A stretch of 64,000 bases of DNA. Origin: Atrina japonica (lineage: Eukaryota > Mollusca > Bivalvia > Pterioida > Pinnidae). Shown in pieces: positions 1-12,700 of the stretch. The DNA lies in assembly GCA_030159075.1 (NCBI GenBank), contig BROG01000003.1, positions 3,331,001-3,395,000 on the forward strand, written 5' to 3'. The notes beneath the pieces were generated by a model. The model had not been told where the DNA came from, did not search any database, and saw only the letters and a list, made by a program, of their open reading frames with translations. Position 1 is the stretch's first letter. Every line of letters begins with the position of its first letter. A program made the position numbers and the translations under genes.

Positions 1-286
1 GAAATACTGGAGGCCATATTGTTTTGGCCCAGTCTTCTTGCATATTTGTAACATTTTTGTTTCTGTCAAATAAATCCGATTTTTACCAAATTACAAGTAC
101 ATGTAGTATGAATATTTTATCAATAAGATGTATTATGACTTTGATTATGGCCAACATTTAGTATTATTTGCCAGAGTTATGGGACTTGACATTCTTTATT
201 AGGGGCATTGTGTGTCTCAAACACACTATTTTGTTTAATCAGAAATAATCATGGCCTCGTAAATATCTTTTCATTTACATACATAG

Positions 287-3200
287 GATGAAGTTGCACG
301 ACAAGAAGAACAACAAAAGTATGGCATCTACTTTGAGGATGGTTATGATTATCTGCAACATTTGAAAGAGTCAAATGAAGCGTACGAACTTGAACCAGTA
401 GAAAGAGTCGTCATTGAAAAGGTAGCCTAAGATACACTTACTCGAAAATAACAATGACTTTTTTTTTTATGTCCAATATGGATTTTTTTTCACATGCAAC
501 ATAAAGCCAATGATTTTTCCAATTTACTTTTGTCTGTTTTCTATTTTTGAGGATTTATTGAATTTTGTTTTTACTAGTTCACTTAACAAATTTGCCTTAC
601 CATTTGCATCCAATAAAAATGTTGGTTGAGATCAGGTCTATCTGGTTTTACTGCTAATACATCAAACTTGCATGGCAAATACATCTTGTGATTTTTAGCA
701 CAGGATGGTGTGCTTCACATGCTTCATTGTTATTGTATGACCCAGTTCTTGAGATTAGTCTATATTAAGTGTTGTGGTTTGGATGATTGGTCAGCAGGGG
801 TGGAAATTAATGGGTGCCCGTTCGCCCAAGGCGACTGAATTTATGATCGGGCGAATTGTTTTACGTACGAAGTTGCCCGTTTGGCGAATTGTTTCAGGAA
901 TTTTTTTGCCACTTTTTGGGGCCATTATTCGGTCCATTTCCAGTCGGAAATAGTTTTTTCTCAATTTTGGTCCTTAAAATTCCCAATGTGATGAAGCTAA
1001 TTTTGACATGTTAAATTCGAATGTTCGCTTTTATCAAAATGAAAGTAGAAGTACAACCATTCTGCATTCGTCATTTCAAAAAGCTTAAGTTTCGAAAGTG
1101 ATCCATTTCCTTCTTTTTGTAGGTTAAATGGATTGCTAAAAACCACTTAGAAATTAAAATAATTATTTTATTGACAATTAAATATGTTAGTCTTTACCTC
1201 GTGGCCAAAAATGTCACAGAACACATCGTGTGTTGACTGTTGTTGCTTGCAGTTTATGGAGGAAATGGAAGTTGGGTGTGTGTAATAAAAGAACCGATAC
1301 TGAACGGAACTGAATTTCAGGATGTGTTAAAATGATGATACATGTACATATAATACTATACACTGTATAAAAGTTATAAAATCTTAATTAAGTGCAGGTG
1401 AATGATAAAATGAAAATTAGTTGTTGTGAATAAAAGTTTTAATGAAATACTTAAAATGGATAGATATTGTTTTAAAAAATGAAAACTTTTGTAATTTGCA
1501 TTAATTTAAACACACAGTAGTTACATATATTTATTAAAACAACAATAAATTAATAAAACACAAAATTAACTCAGATATTTTTTTTCTTTGCGGGCAACCA
1601 AATTTTCATGGCGGGCAAGCACAATATCAGTATAGCACTTGCTCAGCTGAGCAAGTTGTTAAAAATGTTAAGGTCACAAACAGGTTAAAATTTTTTCATT
1701 AAATATAACGGGCCCCTAAGTTTAAATCTGGGCTCCCAGAATTTAAAACTTAGGAGCCCGTTTGGCTTCTGAGGATTTTTTTCTTAATTTCCACCCCTGG
1801 TCAGGTTCATTTGGGGATGTGAAATATGTTGGCGTGAGATGAGCTTTGTAATCTTTGAATGCTCTTTAAATTTTGTTTTTTAGATCACCAAACCTCATGC
1901 AGGGCATTTTCTCATTCAATTCATAGCCAATGCTGGTCTAGATTTTCAATCGTAATTTGCATTGTTTTCCCCCAATTTTTCAAGAAGTAATTCAGATTTA
2001 AATAACTGATAAATACTATATCTTATCTGTTAAAGAGTATTATATATATTATTAGAATAAAGATAATATTGAAATGATACTGTTTCACCATTACATTTTT
2101 AAAGATATCGGCATGATCTCCTGTGAATTTTGCCAGTGAAAATCCCAAAATTTTAAGAAAATTTTCCAAGTGAAAATTTCCCAAAATTTTAAGAACATTT
2201 TCCAAGTGAAAATTTCCTAAATTTAAAAAAAAATGTGATAAAAATTTCAAATTATATTTCCTTATGCTGTATTCCCAAAAGAAAAATCCCTGATTGATGG
2301 CCGTATAGGCATCCCTAGACCTTTGATTTGCTTTCTCTTTTGTCATTTTACATGACTGATCAGCGTTATTAGGAGTAACTGATATTAAAATGATTGATTT
2401 ACAGGATCACAAGATTCAGCTTCCGTCTTCATTATTTGCATCAGAAGTAGAAACAGACGTTGGTCTTTTAAATCAAGCTGTTCCACTAAAAGGTAAAACC
2501 GTATAAATGTCAACTTAGAATATGTTATGTTGATCATCAAGTAATATGAAAATCATGTCAATTATTCCAGTAGGTGTCGTTTATTACAGATGTCCCACCA
2601 CAATTTGTTGTCACCTATTTCATGTATCACTTGAGAACTTTTGAACATTCTTGACTGATTTTTAAAAAAAAAGAAATTTGGCCCGTTAGTCTCTAAGAGG
2701 TCTTGTTTAGGAGAAATATGTGCATTTTTATGCCATTTAGATTAGTCTATTTGTCCATTGTCATAATTCAGTTGATATTGATATTCTTAGGTAGATTTAC
2801 AGCCCTTTAAAGGAACTCTAGAAAAATAAGTCTGATTTTCACCAAGTTGGTCTTCTAGCGAAATAAGCCCTCTTTTCACCAAGTCTAGATTATTTTCTGA
2901 ATCGTGTTGAAAATGTATCTTCTTGTGTTAACAATTTCCCAATATAAAAATCAGAGGCCCTTCTTAACACGGACAAGAAATGAATTTATGAATTGTTTAA
3001 CTTTCAGGGGGCTAATAGTGTCTCTCAAACACAATTTGCTATTATTACTCTTACTAAACTTACTAAACTTATAGGCTTAGATCCGCTGCAGCGTATCAAC
3101 ACTTTGCAGTGTGATTTTGAAAATCAGTCAACTCTTTAGATATTTAGAGTTAATTTGTTAACCTGTGTATTTTAAGGACCACGACCAGACTGGGACCCAG

Positions 3201-6200
3201 ATATCGTAGCTGCTTTAGATGAAGACTTTAACTATGACGATCCTAACAACCAACTGGAGGATGACTTCATCGCAATGGCTAACGCAGAGCAAGGTGAAGG
3301 CGAAGATGACAGGGAGTAAGTGTGTTATAAAGACTTTGATTATTATAAACAACTGCTTTTTGTGGGACAGAGGTCAGAGTAATAGCCCTGCAAAAGGGAT
3401 GCCTAGGTTTTGGGGTTTTTTTTTTGTTCATCAAATAATTTGAGTTTCTTTGTTTCTTCCCTCAAATTTTATCCAAATCTGGGGTGGGGCTTTATGTCAA
3501 TGGGATTTTGAATGAAGACAATTATGATCAACACTTGTCAGTATTTGCCTGAGTTATGTGACTCATTAGGAGCTTACCTATGGTTTTCAGTAACTTAGGT
3601 CCCTTTCCTCAAATGTTATCCAAATTTGGTATGATACTTTATATAAAATCATCAGCCCCTGAAAAACAATGGACTTTTGTGTAAATCAGTGACTTAGATT
3701 AGTCCAAATGTGTCTTTAGTGGTGAATTGGTTAGTGAGTTTTGTTTTTTTCTAGAACAATAATGATCATTACTTGTCAATATTTTTCAGGGTTATCTGAC
3801 TTCAAAATCTTCATTAGGTGTAATACTTGTTTTCAACAGGTTCAGGCCAGGATTAGCAGTAGATTATGTACTAAATCTGATCGTTTTCACTGGTGTTTGG
3901 ATCAGGATTAACATCCAGTAGATTATGTACTAAATCTGATCGTTTTTCAATAGGTTTGGACCAGGATTAACATCCAGTAGATTTTGTACTAAACCATATC
4001 GTTTTTCAATAGGTTTGGACCAGGATTAACATCCAGTTGTTTATGTAGTATATATTATCGTTTTCTGTAGGTTCAAACCAGGATTAACATCCAGTAGATT
4101 ATGTACTAAATCTGATCGTTTTCACTGGGTTTGGATCAGGATTAACATCCAGTAGATTATGTACTAAACCTGATCGTTTTTCAATAGGTTCAGACAAGGA
4201 TTTAACATCCAGTAGATTTTGTACTAAACCATATCGTTTTTCAATAGGTTTGGACCAGGATTAACATCCAGTTGTTTATGTAGTATATATTATCGTTTTC
4301 TGTAGGTTCAAACCAGGATTAACATCCAGTAGATTATGTACTAAATCTGATTGTTTTCACTGGGTTTGATCAGGATTAACATCCAGTAGATTATGTCCTA
4401 AATCTCATCGATGTTTTCAATAGGTATGGACCAGGATTAACATCCAGTAGATTATGTACTAAATCTGATCGTTTTCACTGGGTTTGGATCAGAATTAACA
4501 TCCAGTAGATTATGTCCTAAATCTCATCGATGTTTTCAATAGGTTTGGATCAGACATAGCTTCAGATGATTGTGAGATGTCCGACTATGAAATGGACCCC
4601 GATAATCAGTTTGGTGACCAGATGTTTATGGATGAAGAAACAAAGTCACGCTTCACTAACTATTCTATTTCATCATCTGTGATCAGAAGAAACGAGGGAC
4701 TTACTTTACTAGACGACAGATTTGAAAAGGTAACCATATAAATGTAGCAGCATAGAAAGTTCACAGTCTACTGTGAGTCCCAGCAACTTTTGAAAGGTGT
4801 TTTTTTTTTTGTAAATATTTCGCAAAAATACGAAATGAAAACGGATGTTTAGGCCAAAAAAAATTAATCATTAGTTTCTTGGGCACTTTTTTGAAAAATC
4901 TGATGAGGCAGGCAGGTTTTTGTTTTGTTTTGTTTTTTTGCCGGAAAGATTGTAATTTTCACACACAATGTACATGTATATAAAATTTTAACAAAACCAA
5001 CACCCTTTTCATTTATATCATTTATTGAAGACATAAATAAAACCTTTATATTTTGAAAATTAGCTTGAGTTAGTTTCTTTTCTTTTTATTATGTTCTGAC
5101 ATAATATGCTTCCTTTTAAAGGGGCACTTTTTGCTTAGCACTCGGAACATACAGGGTATGAACCAGTCTCCTTGTGGAGATTATCATCAGTACCACAGTA
5201 AAAACAAATATCTCTGAAACTAGCATTACTGTAGTAAGGCACCTCAATAGGTTTTATACATATCAAGTTACTCCCAGGATCAGAACTATGTTGGGAGTCA
5301 CAATCATTATCATCATTTTCTTGAAGGTTTTCGTTTTTGTTATGGCTGTCAGATTCTACGTGGTATCTTATATACCTCCCAAAGACAGACACAATATCTA
5401 TTTACTCCGGGAGATTTCATAACCTTATTGGTACATTCACTTTTACTTCTCCCAATTTCCACAAAACTTACAGAATATAACTTGTGCCATGCTGGGGTAC
5501 GACAAATTCTGGAATCGGCACCTTAAATTGTAACTTTTTAATTTTTTTCAAAAAAAGAATGTATATATTAATTTAACAATAATATGATTAATTTGAAAGG
5601 ATTACTTCAACTAGACATTTCTGATAGGTTTCATTTAAATGTGATATACAGGGGTCAATTTCAACATTGGTGTGCAAGTCTATACTAATGTACATTAATG
5701 TTATATGATTCTTTATTCCACTGAAACTAAGTAATCCACAGTTGTGTTGACCACTGAGAGTGAGAGGTTGAAAGCACAGTTTCCCAAATTAAACTAGCAA
5801 GTTACGACAGACTTTCAAATGAACATTAGTAAAACGGGCCTCTGTATCCTACATTTGAAAATGAACATATCACTCACAAATAGTCGAAATATTACTTTTA
5901 AATCAATAAAATTATTGTTAAAATGATATATTTTGTGGGAAAAAATGAACAAGTAATAATTTAAGGTGCCGATTCGGTAAATTATTGCCATTTCGGTAAT
6001 TTATTGTACCGCCGAGCTGGATGCGCCAATTTCCAAGGTCTATATTTCCATCTGTAATACACGTAAACAGTTTGTTTACATTGCAGTTTTCTATATATCC
6101 TCCATTCAATAATAATCCGCGCCCCACAGACAATCTGTGTCGATAATAAACTTATTCTACCACTGGCACCAAAGTTCAAGCACATAGTAACTAAATGTAA

Positions 6201-9200
6201 CACTGATCTACATCTTAGTCAATTGAATGCTTAATTTTCAAAATCGGATACGGTGTAACACAAATCGGAATTGAAAATTCCGGAAATTTGCGGAATAGAA
6301 AATTCCAAAGGAGGTAAAAAAAAAACCATAAAAATTTAGAATGCGGCATCATCTTTGGTAATGCGGCGGTGCCCAAGAAACTAATGATTAATTTTTTTGG
6401 CCTTACAAACAGTGTTCTTGTGCGCAAGTTAACGGAGGAGTCAATTCACGTGCAGAGGTGTTTTGTCAGTGTTTTCAATTCATTGTCTATGGTGACTTAT
6501 AAATGATGAGATGTATACATCCAAAAATTATAAGACAGTTCCAATGAAAATCAACAACAACAATGGCCACTGCCATTACCGCTAATCGAAGTCGGAGGTC
6601 GAGGATCTTGAGTATTGGAGGATCTCCGTCATATTTCAATGCAGAATTGATTATGACTATGACCTTTTTTTTAAATAAAATAGCAATTTTATTGATAATT
6701 TTATGGTTTCTTTGATGTAAACTTCAAAAATCCACTTTCTGGGTTTGCTGGAACTACCAGTAGCTATGATTTTACTGCTTTGTGTACTAATAAGGACTGG
6801 GCAGGTGGGTGAACAAGATAGAAAGGACCGGTAGGGGCCAGGCAGATAGGGTAACAGGCAGAAATGAAAGGTAGACGAACAGGGCAGAATGGGGTAAAAT
6901 TGGGGCAGGGCAGATAAGGGAAGAAGCAGAATGGTCAGGATGGAGTAAAAGTGGGGAAGGGTAGGGTAGGACAGTCTACTAAAACCCTCTAGCTGGAGCA
7001 CTAACTTTCAGATACTTAAAATATCTTATTACACAACAACTGTATATGATATATTAAATTTTTAGACAACAGAAATTTGCAGTAGGAAAAATAGATTTCC
7101 AGACTACTTGCCCTGAAGGTCAAATGAAAATTTGAATAATTGTTGACCTGTGACTTTAATACTGTACTGATTGTATGGTAGAAACATATGTAATTTTATG
7201 TTACCTTTCAAATTTTAATCACATTCACTTGTCATTAATTAAAAAATTAGGATTAACAAGTTACAGCTTTAAATATGCTTTCCTTTCTTTTCATTTGACA
7301 GTTATATGAACAGTATGATGATGATGAAATAGGCGCTTTAGACCAGGAAGAAATCGATGGAAGTGTACAACAGGGAAGTCGGATGCTTGAAACCATTCTA
7401 GAGGATTTTGAGAAAAAACAAGAAACAAAGTAATTGTTTTGATTTGTTCTTCTTTTTTAAATATCCAGGATGCTATTTGTCCTTTTCCATCAGGTTTCAT
7501 CTCTGGTGCAAAGGGCAGGTATTTCAAGTGTTGTAAATTTTGTTAGTTGCCCTAACTTGCGATTCAATTATTACTCTTGCTTTGTGGTTTCAATATTTAT
7601 ATGTTGTGTGTATCCACTCAAATGGTAAATTACAATTTACAGTTTATTTTGAACCAAGGAAAAAATTATATAAAGATTGTTTTATCATTTTATTTCAGTT
7701 TTAAAGTTTTTTGTTTTAGTGTCTTGAGTACCCAGTCTATCATAATGAAAGGGTACATGTTTAACCCATTCACCCCTAAAGACACATTTGGACTGGTCCA
7801 AGTCATTGATTTACAGAGGAGTCCAATATTTGTCAGGGGTCAATGAGTTAATTTTAAAGTTCATCCCATCTCTTCAATGTCTACGAGATTTCCGTGACAA
7901 TTCTGTTCTCAATAGTACATATTATATTTTGTTATCTTAATCAGGTCATTGGTCTGCTGTATCTGATCATTGTAATATGTCTTTTATTGACATAACACAA
8001 GCCACAAAGCAGAGATAAACTGAAAGACAAAGTAATTCTAAAACACGTCTTATTTTTATTTTCATCTCAGGAAATTGAAAGATGTAGTGGATGAACAGAA
8101 AACTTCTGACATAGAGGTAGAAAGTGACGCAGACTCTGACACTGAACTGGTCAAAATGATGATCGAGGAACCAAAAGAAAAATGGGATTGCGAGTCTATT
8201 CTGAGTAAAATTAACGCATCGTGATTTTTGCCATTTTTACTTAATTTTGTTTTTGCTCTCAAGAGGCAGACATATTGTAAGAAGTACTTTCATTCAACTT
8301 CTTATGCTTCTCTAGTCCTGTGGTTGGAGCATTGCATTTTGAAGTACAATGCTTCTGACCTCTAGTCAGTATGGGTCCTAGTCTCACTGGAGCCTTACCT
8401 GATTATGAAGTTTACAAGTTTAATATGGGGAAGGCTGGTGATCTTTTTTCTGAATTCACTGTAACCCTTTCACCTTCAAGTATCTAAATGGTATGCTCTT
8501 TTCCATTGTATTGGATCAGTCAATTATGATCTGCGAGGTTGAAAGGGTTAATTGGGCTCTTTCTTGTACGGTTAAAACTGGTCGCATCACTATGATGGAC
8601 AAATTAAACATGTTCTCTGCTTCATACCCTGTTGCAAACAAAGTGAGTACACAAAGGTAATGAGGAAGGTGGACTCAGGACTAAAATTGTCAAATCCATG
8701 ACCCAATGGCCAAGGGCAGAGTTGTAAAGATGAGTTAGTGCAAATAAATATTTTTTTTCAGAAAATCTTTTTTTTCCCCTGTTATGGTACTCAAAACTCA
8801 GCAAACGAACTAAATATATATGTATGTTAAAATTGTGACAGTTATGACCTATAGGATTTCGGGTCAAGGGTTATGCTGCCTAATTTAGGCTGTATAAAGT
8901 CTTTGTTGGGATTGTATTAATCTATTAGATGAAGTGCTGAATATTGAGCAGTGATATTATATTCATGGTTACAGTATGTTTGCAGGAGTATAACAGGTTT
9001 GTGAAGTTTTGTAACACCTGGGTTAGGGGTTAAATTGATTTTGTTTGACCTTATGAATAATACTGTCAATTTTTTTTTTAAAAATATTCTTTTTCTGCTT
9101 TTTGATATTTTATAAAGTAATTTTGTGCATGGAACCTAGATAAAAAGTATTTTTTGTAGCATAAGTCAACTGTAAATTCAACTTATTTTTCTTTAGGTAC

Positions 9201-9704
9201 ATATTCCAATCTCTACAACCATCCAAAACTTATAGAGGAACCCAGAAAGGTAATTATATTGAATGACTGTCTTATTTATTTAAATGAACTGAATGGACTT
9301 ATATTATTATCTATCTGATATTTAAAATTTGGCTGATGAAAAAGTTTTAGCTTAAATTACTGTAAATCATTTATATTTGGAAAAATTTGTGGTTTTAATG
9401 CCGCTAAAGATTTTAATTTTGTGAGTTGGAAGCAGTAATATTTAACATGTATATAAACAGAGGTTTACATGCCTCCTAAATGACATGATTATCATAATAT
9501 TATAATTCTCAAAATTTTCATCAATGACGGCTCACATTGCTTTAACGTCTTCAAATAATGAATACTGCAACACTGCGCATACTCAATTTATGTAGAATCA
9601 AGTTGATTACCACGAACAATGTACGTGTACAAAGTTTTACAATCGTAAACTTTGAATGCTAATATTCACAAGATATTTCAAATTTACATGAAAGTTGAAC
9701 GCTT

Positions 9705-9795
<91 letters not shown>

Positions 9796-12700
9796 ATTGA
9801 TTGATCTCTGGCTGTTGATTATTTAAGGAAAAAAAGATTAACTTGACATCCAAGTTGGGAATACCTAATGATGTGTTACAAAAACCAGGACTAACGAGAA
9901 AACAGATCGAAGAAGAAATAAGAGCAAGTCGGAAAGCTGACCAAGCCAGCACTTACAGACCAAGAGATGAAACTGCCGAGGAACGCAGAGTACGAAAGCA
10001 AGCAGTCAAACAGGACAGACAGGTATTGATTAAGATAAATGATACTGTCTAACGAAACTGATCTTCAGATTAAAAATAAGATGAAATATACATCGAAGAA
10101 AGAGTAAAGATAGAGGAACATGTCTACAGACCACCTGTTATGCAATGGATTGTGGTTCTGAAGACAGACCTTCTTTCCAGAGAGGTCATAAGAAAGAATT
10201 ACAATAGAAACTTGCCTGAAGGCCACCTTACATTAAAGACTAGATATTCAGTCTCTTGAAAATGATTTTTATAAATAGATATTTGATAATTTATTTCATA
10301 AGCACAGACCCTCACATTGGAAACCACTTGCTGATCAGTTAATTTTGAGACATTCATTTAGGTTGTCTTTATAATAGCAAGGTTTTACTGTGTACAACAA
10401 ATCTGTTTTCTAATTGTTGTCTTTCATGATTGGCCTCACACGCATTCCTTTGTACAAACATGGATATTTTATGCTTCATGCTTGGATAGGTTATTCTTCA
10501 TTTACCGAATTTTTAGTCCCCAACAGGTGGAACCAAGGGGTACACAAGTATTGGTTTTGTCGACGTCCATCCATTTAAGTTTCTAAAATCTCACCATTCA
10601 CTTAATTTTGGTTTTGCAGTTAGGGTATGTGTATTGATGCATCAGTACTCACAAAATTCTTGTTTAATTTTGTTTTTCTGTCCAAAATTGAAATTCCTGA
10701 GGTTTATGTCAAAGTTTTGTTTGAATTTTTTATTATTCAGTCAAACCATACTTCAGTATTTGTCCATGGAAGTGATGTACAACTTGTTCTCAGAATATCT
10801 ATGAAGGTATTTGAACAAATCTAAGGAACCTCGGGTGCATGGGTCTTATAACTTTGCTGAACAAATTTTGTTTATTTTATTAATATCAAAATGAATCACA
10901 ATATTTAAAAGATTTATCAATGAAATTATTTGATTATCTGAAATTATTTAAAATCTCCAGTTTTCTGTATTACATGCATATCTTCAATTTAATTATATTT
11001 CAGCAATTGTAGTAAGATTACACATGTTCGTCTGTATAAATTGTCGGTATTCGGTTGCTTTTATGCCAACTTGATTTAAAATTTGGGGGGGGGGGGGGAT
11101 ATATTTTATTTTTGGTCTGTCTGTCCGTCTCTACTTATTTCTCTGTCTATTTGGTTTCTGTCAAATAACTTGAGTTACTTTCCACAAATTTTAATCAAAT
11201 TTGGTATTTACATGAATGTAAAAGTTATTCCCCTTTTGTGATACCGTCTGTGTATAGGGAATATTTATAGGATAAAGAGTTAGATTGTCAGCCTTTTCTA
11301 TCACATGCTTACCACTTCTATAAGATTCCATGTAAACCTTTTACTTAGGCCAAATAAAAAAATACTTCTGGTTCTCAGACACCGCCATGCGCAAAAGGAA
11401 ATCGCTGATGAAACCATTTTATTCACATTTCATAAAAAAAATCACCGCCGCGCGGCAAGTAAAAATGTCAGTCATTTCAAAAGGCTTAAGTTTCGAAAAT
11501 GATCCATTTCCTTCTATTTGTAGTTCAAAATGCATTTCTAAAACCCAATTAGAAACTAAAATAATTATTTTATTGACAATTCAACATGTAAATCTTTACC
11601 TCATGTCCAAAAATGTCACAGAACACATCGTGTGTTTTCTGCTGTTGCTTGCAGGTTATGGAGGAAGTGGAAGTTGTGTTTTAAATGAAAGAACCGATAC
11701 CAAACGGATCTGAATTTCAGTATGTGTTAAAATGATGATACATATAACACTATATAGTGTATAAAAGTTTTAAAATCTGAATAAAAATGTAGGTGAATGA
11801 TAAAAGTAAAATTAGTTACTGTAAATAAAAGTTTTAATGAAATACATAAAAATGGATAGCTATTGTTTTCATAAATGAAACTTTTGAAATTTGCATTGAT
11901 TTTTAGACACATAATAGTTACATTTTGTACAGCTTTGTAAAATAGTAATGATAATGATTGATGATAATTATAATGATGCATTTACAATTAATTTAAAATT
12001 TCTTGTAGTTTCAAAACATTTTAATGTTTTGATAAATATATAATCTTTTAGCTATTTTATATTTTTGTTGATATTTCATTTTTAAAACCAAGTGAACAAG
12101 ACAATCACACAACTTTTTGTTACAATTTATTGAAGGTCTCAATAAAAGACATTTTTTGGTTACATAAAGTGTTCTTATTTTTTTTGCCTTCAAAGTATAT
12201 AAGCAATAATTTGGAAATAAAAAATAAAAATAAAATACCTACCTATCTTGCCCATTTTGGAAGGCTAATTGTCTGAGAACCAGAATTTTTTTTTACATGG
12301 CCTTACATTTCTATCAGATGTCTACCACTTTTATCATAAGAGTTTCATTGTAAGCTAACTGATTTGTACAAACTCGTGCACATAATGTACACCTTGTTCT
12401 CAGAGTTTCGGGGAAGATATTTAAACATTTCTAAGGAACCTCTGATGCTTGGGCAATAATATGATATTCAGTCAAATTTGTTGTTTTACTTGGTTCCATA
12501 AATTTTAATGTGTTGCAAAATGGATAGATATTTATACCGCTACCATGATAGGGTTGGATTATTTAGTGTAATCTCAACAGTTTGATTTATAGAGCAATTT
12601 GCGCTTTAAATCTTGAAGTCTCTAACCTCTTGTCAGTGAAGGTTCTAGCTCCACAGGACACTAAGCTCTTTTTGTGGAAGTTTATCAGCGTACTTGTGGA

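Larger units (their letters stand above)
4852..6402. mobile_element. Inverted-repeat DNA transposon remnant, about 1.55 kb
   Basis: A long inverted repeat bounds this segment. GGCC, an A-run and TTAATCATTAGTTTCTTGGGC lie at 4852-4884, and the reverse complement lies at 6371-6402, nearly perfect apart from A-run length. Inside are a small reading frame with a CxxC...CxxC motif (5135-5392, minus) and a second inverted-repeat pair (5512-5975). It sits in the LTV1 intron between exons 4543-4729 and 7302-7429. I cannot assign a superfamily. Confidence 0.65.
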
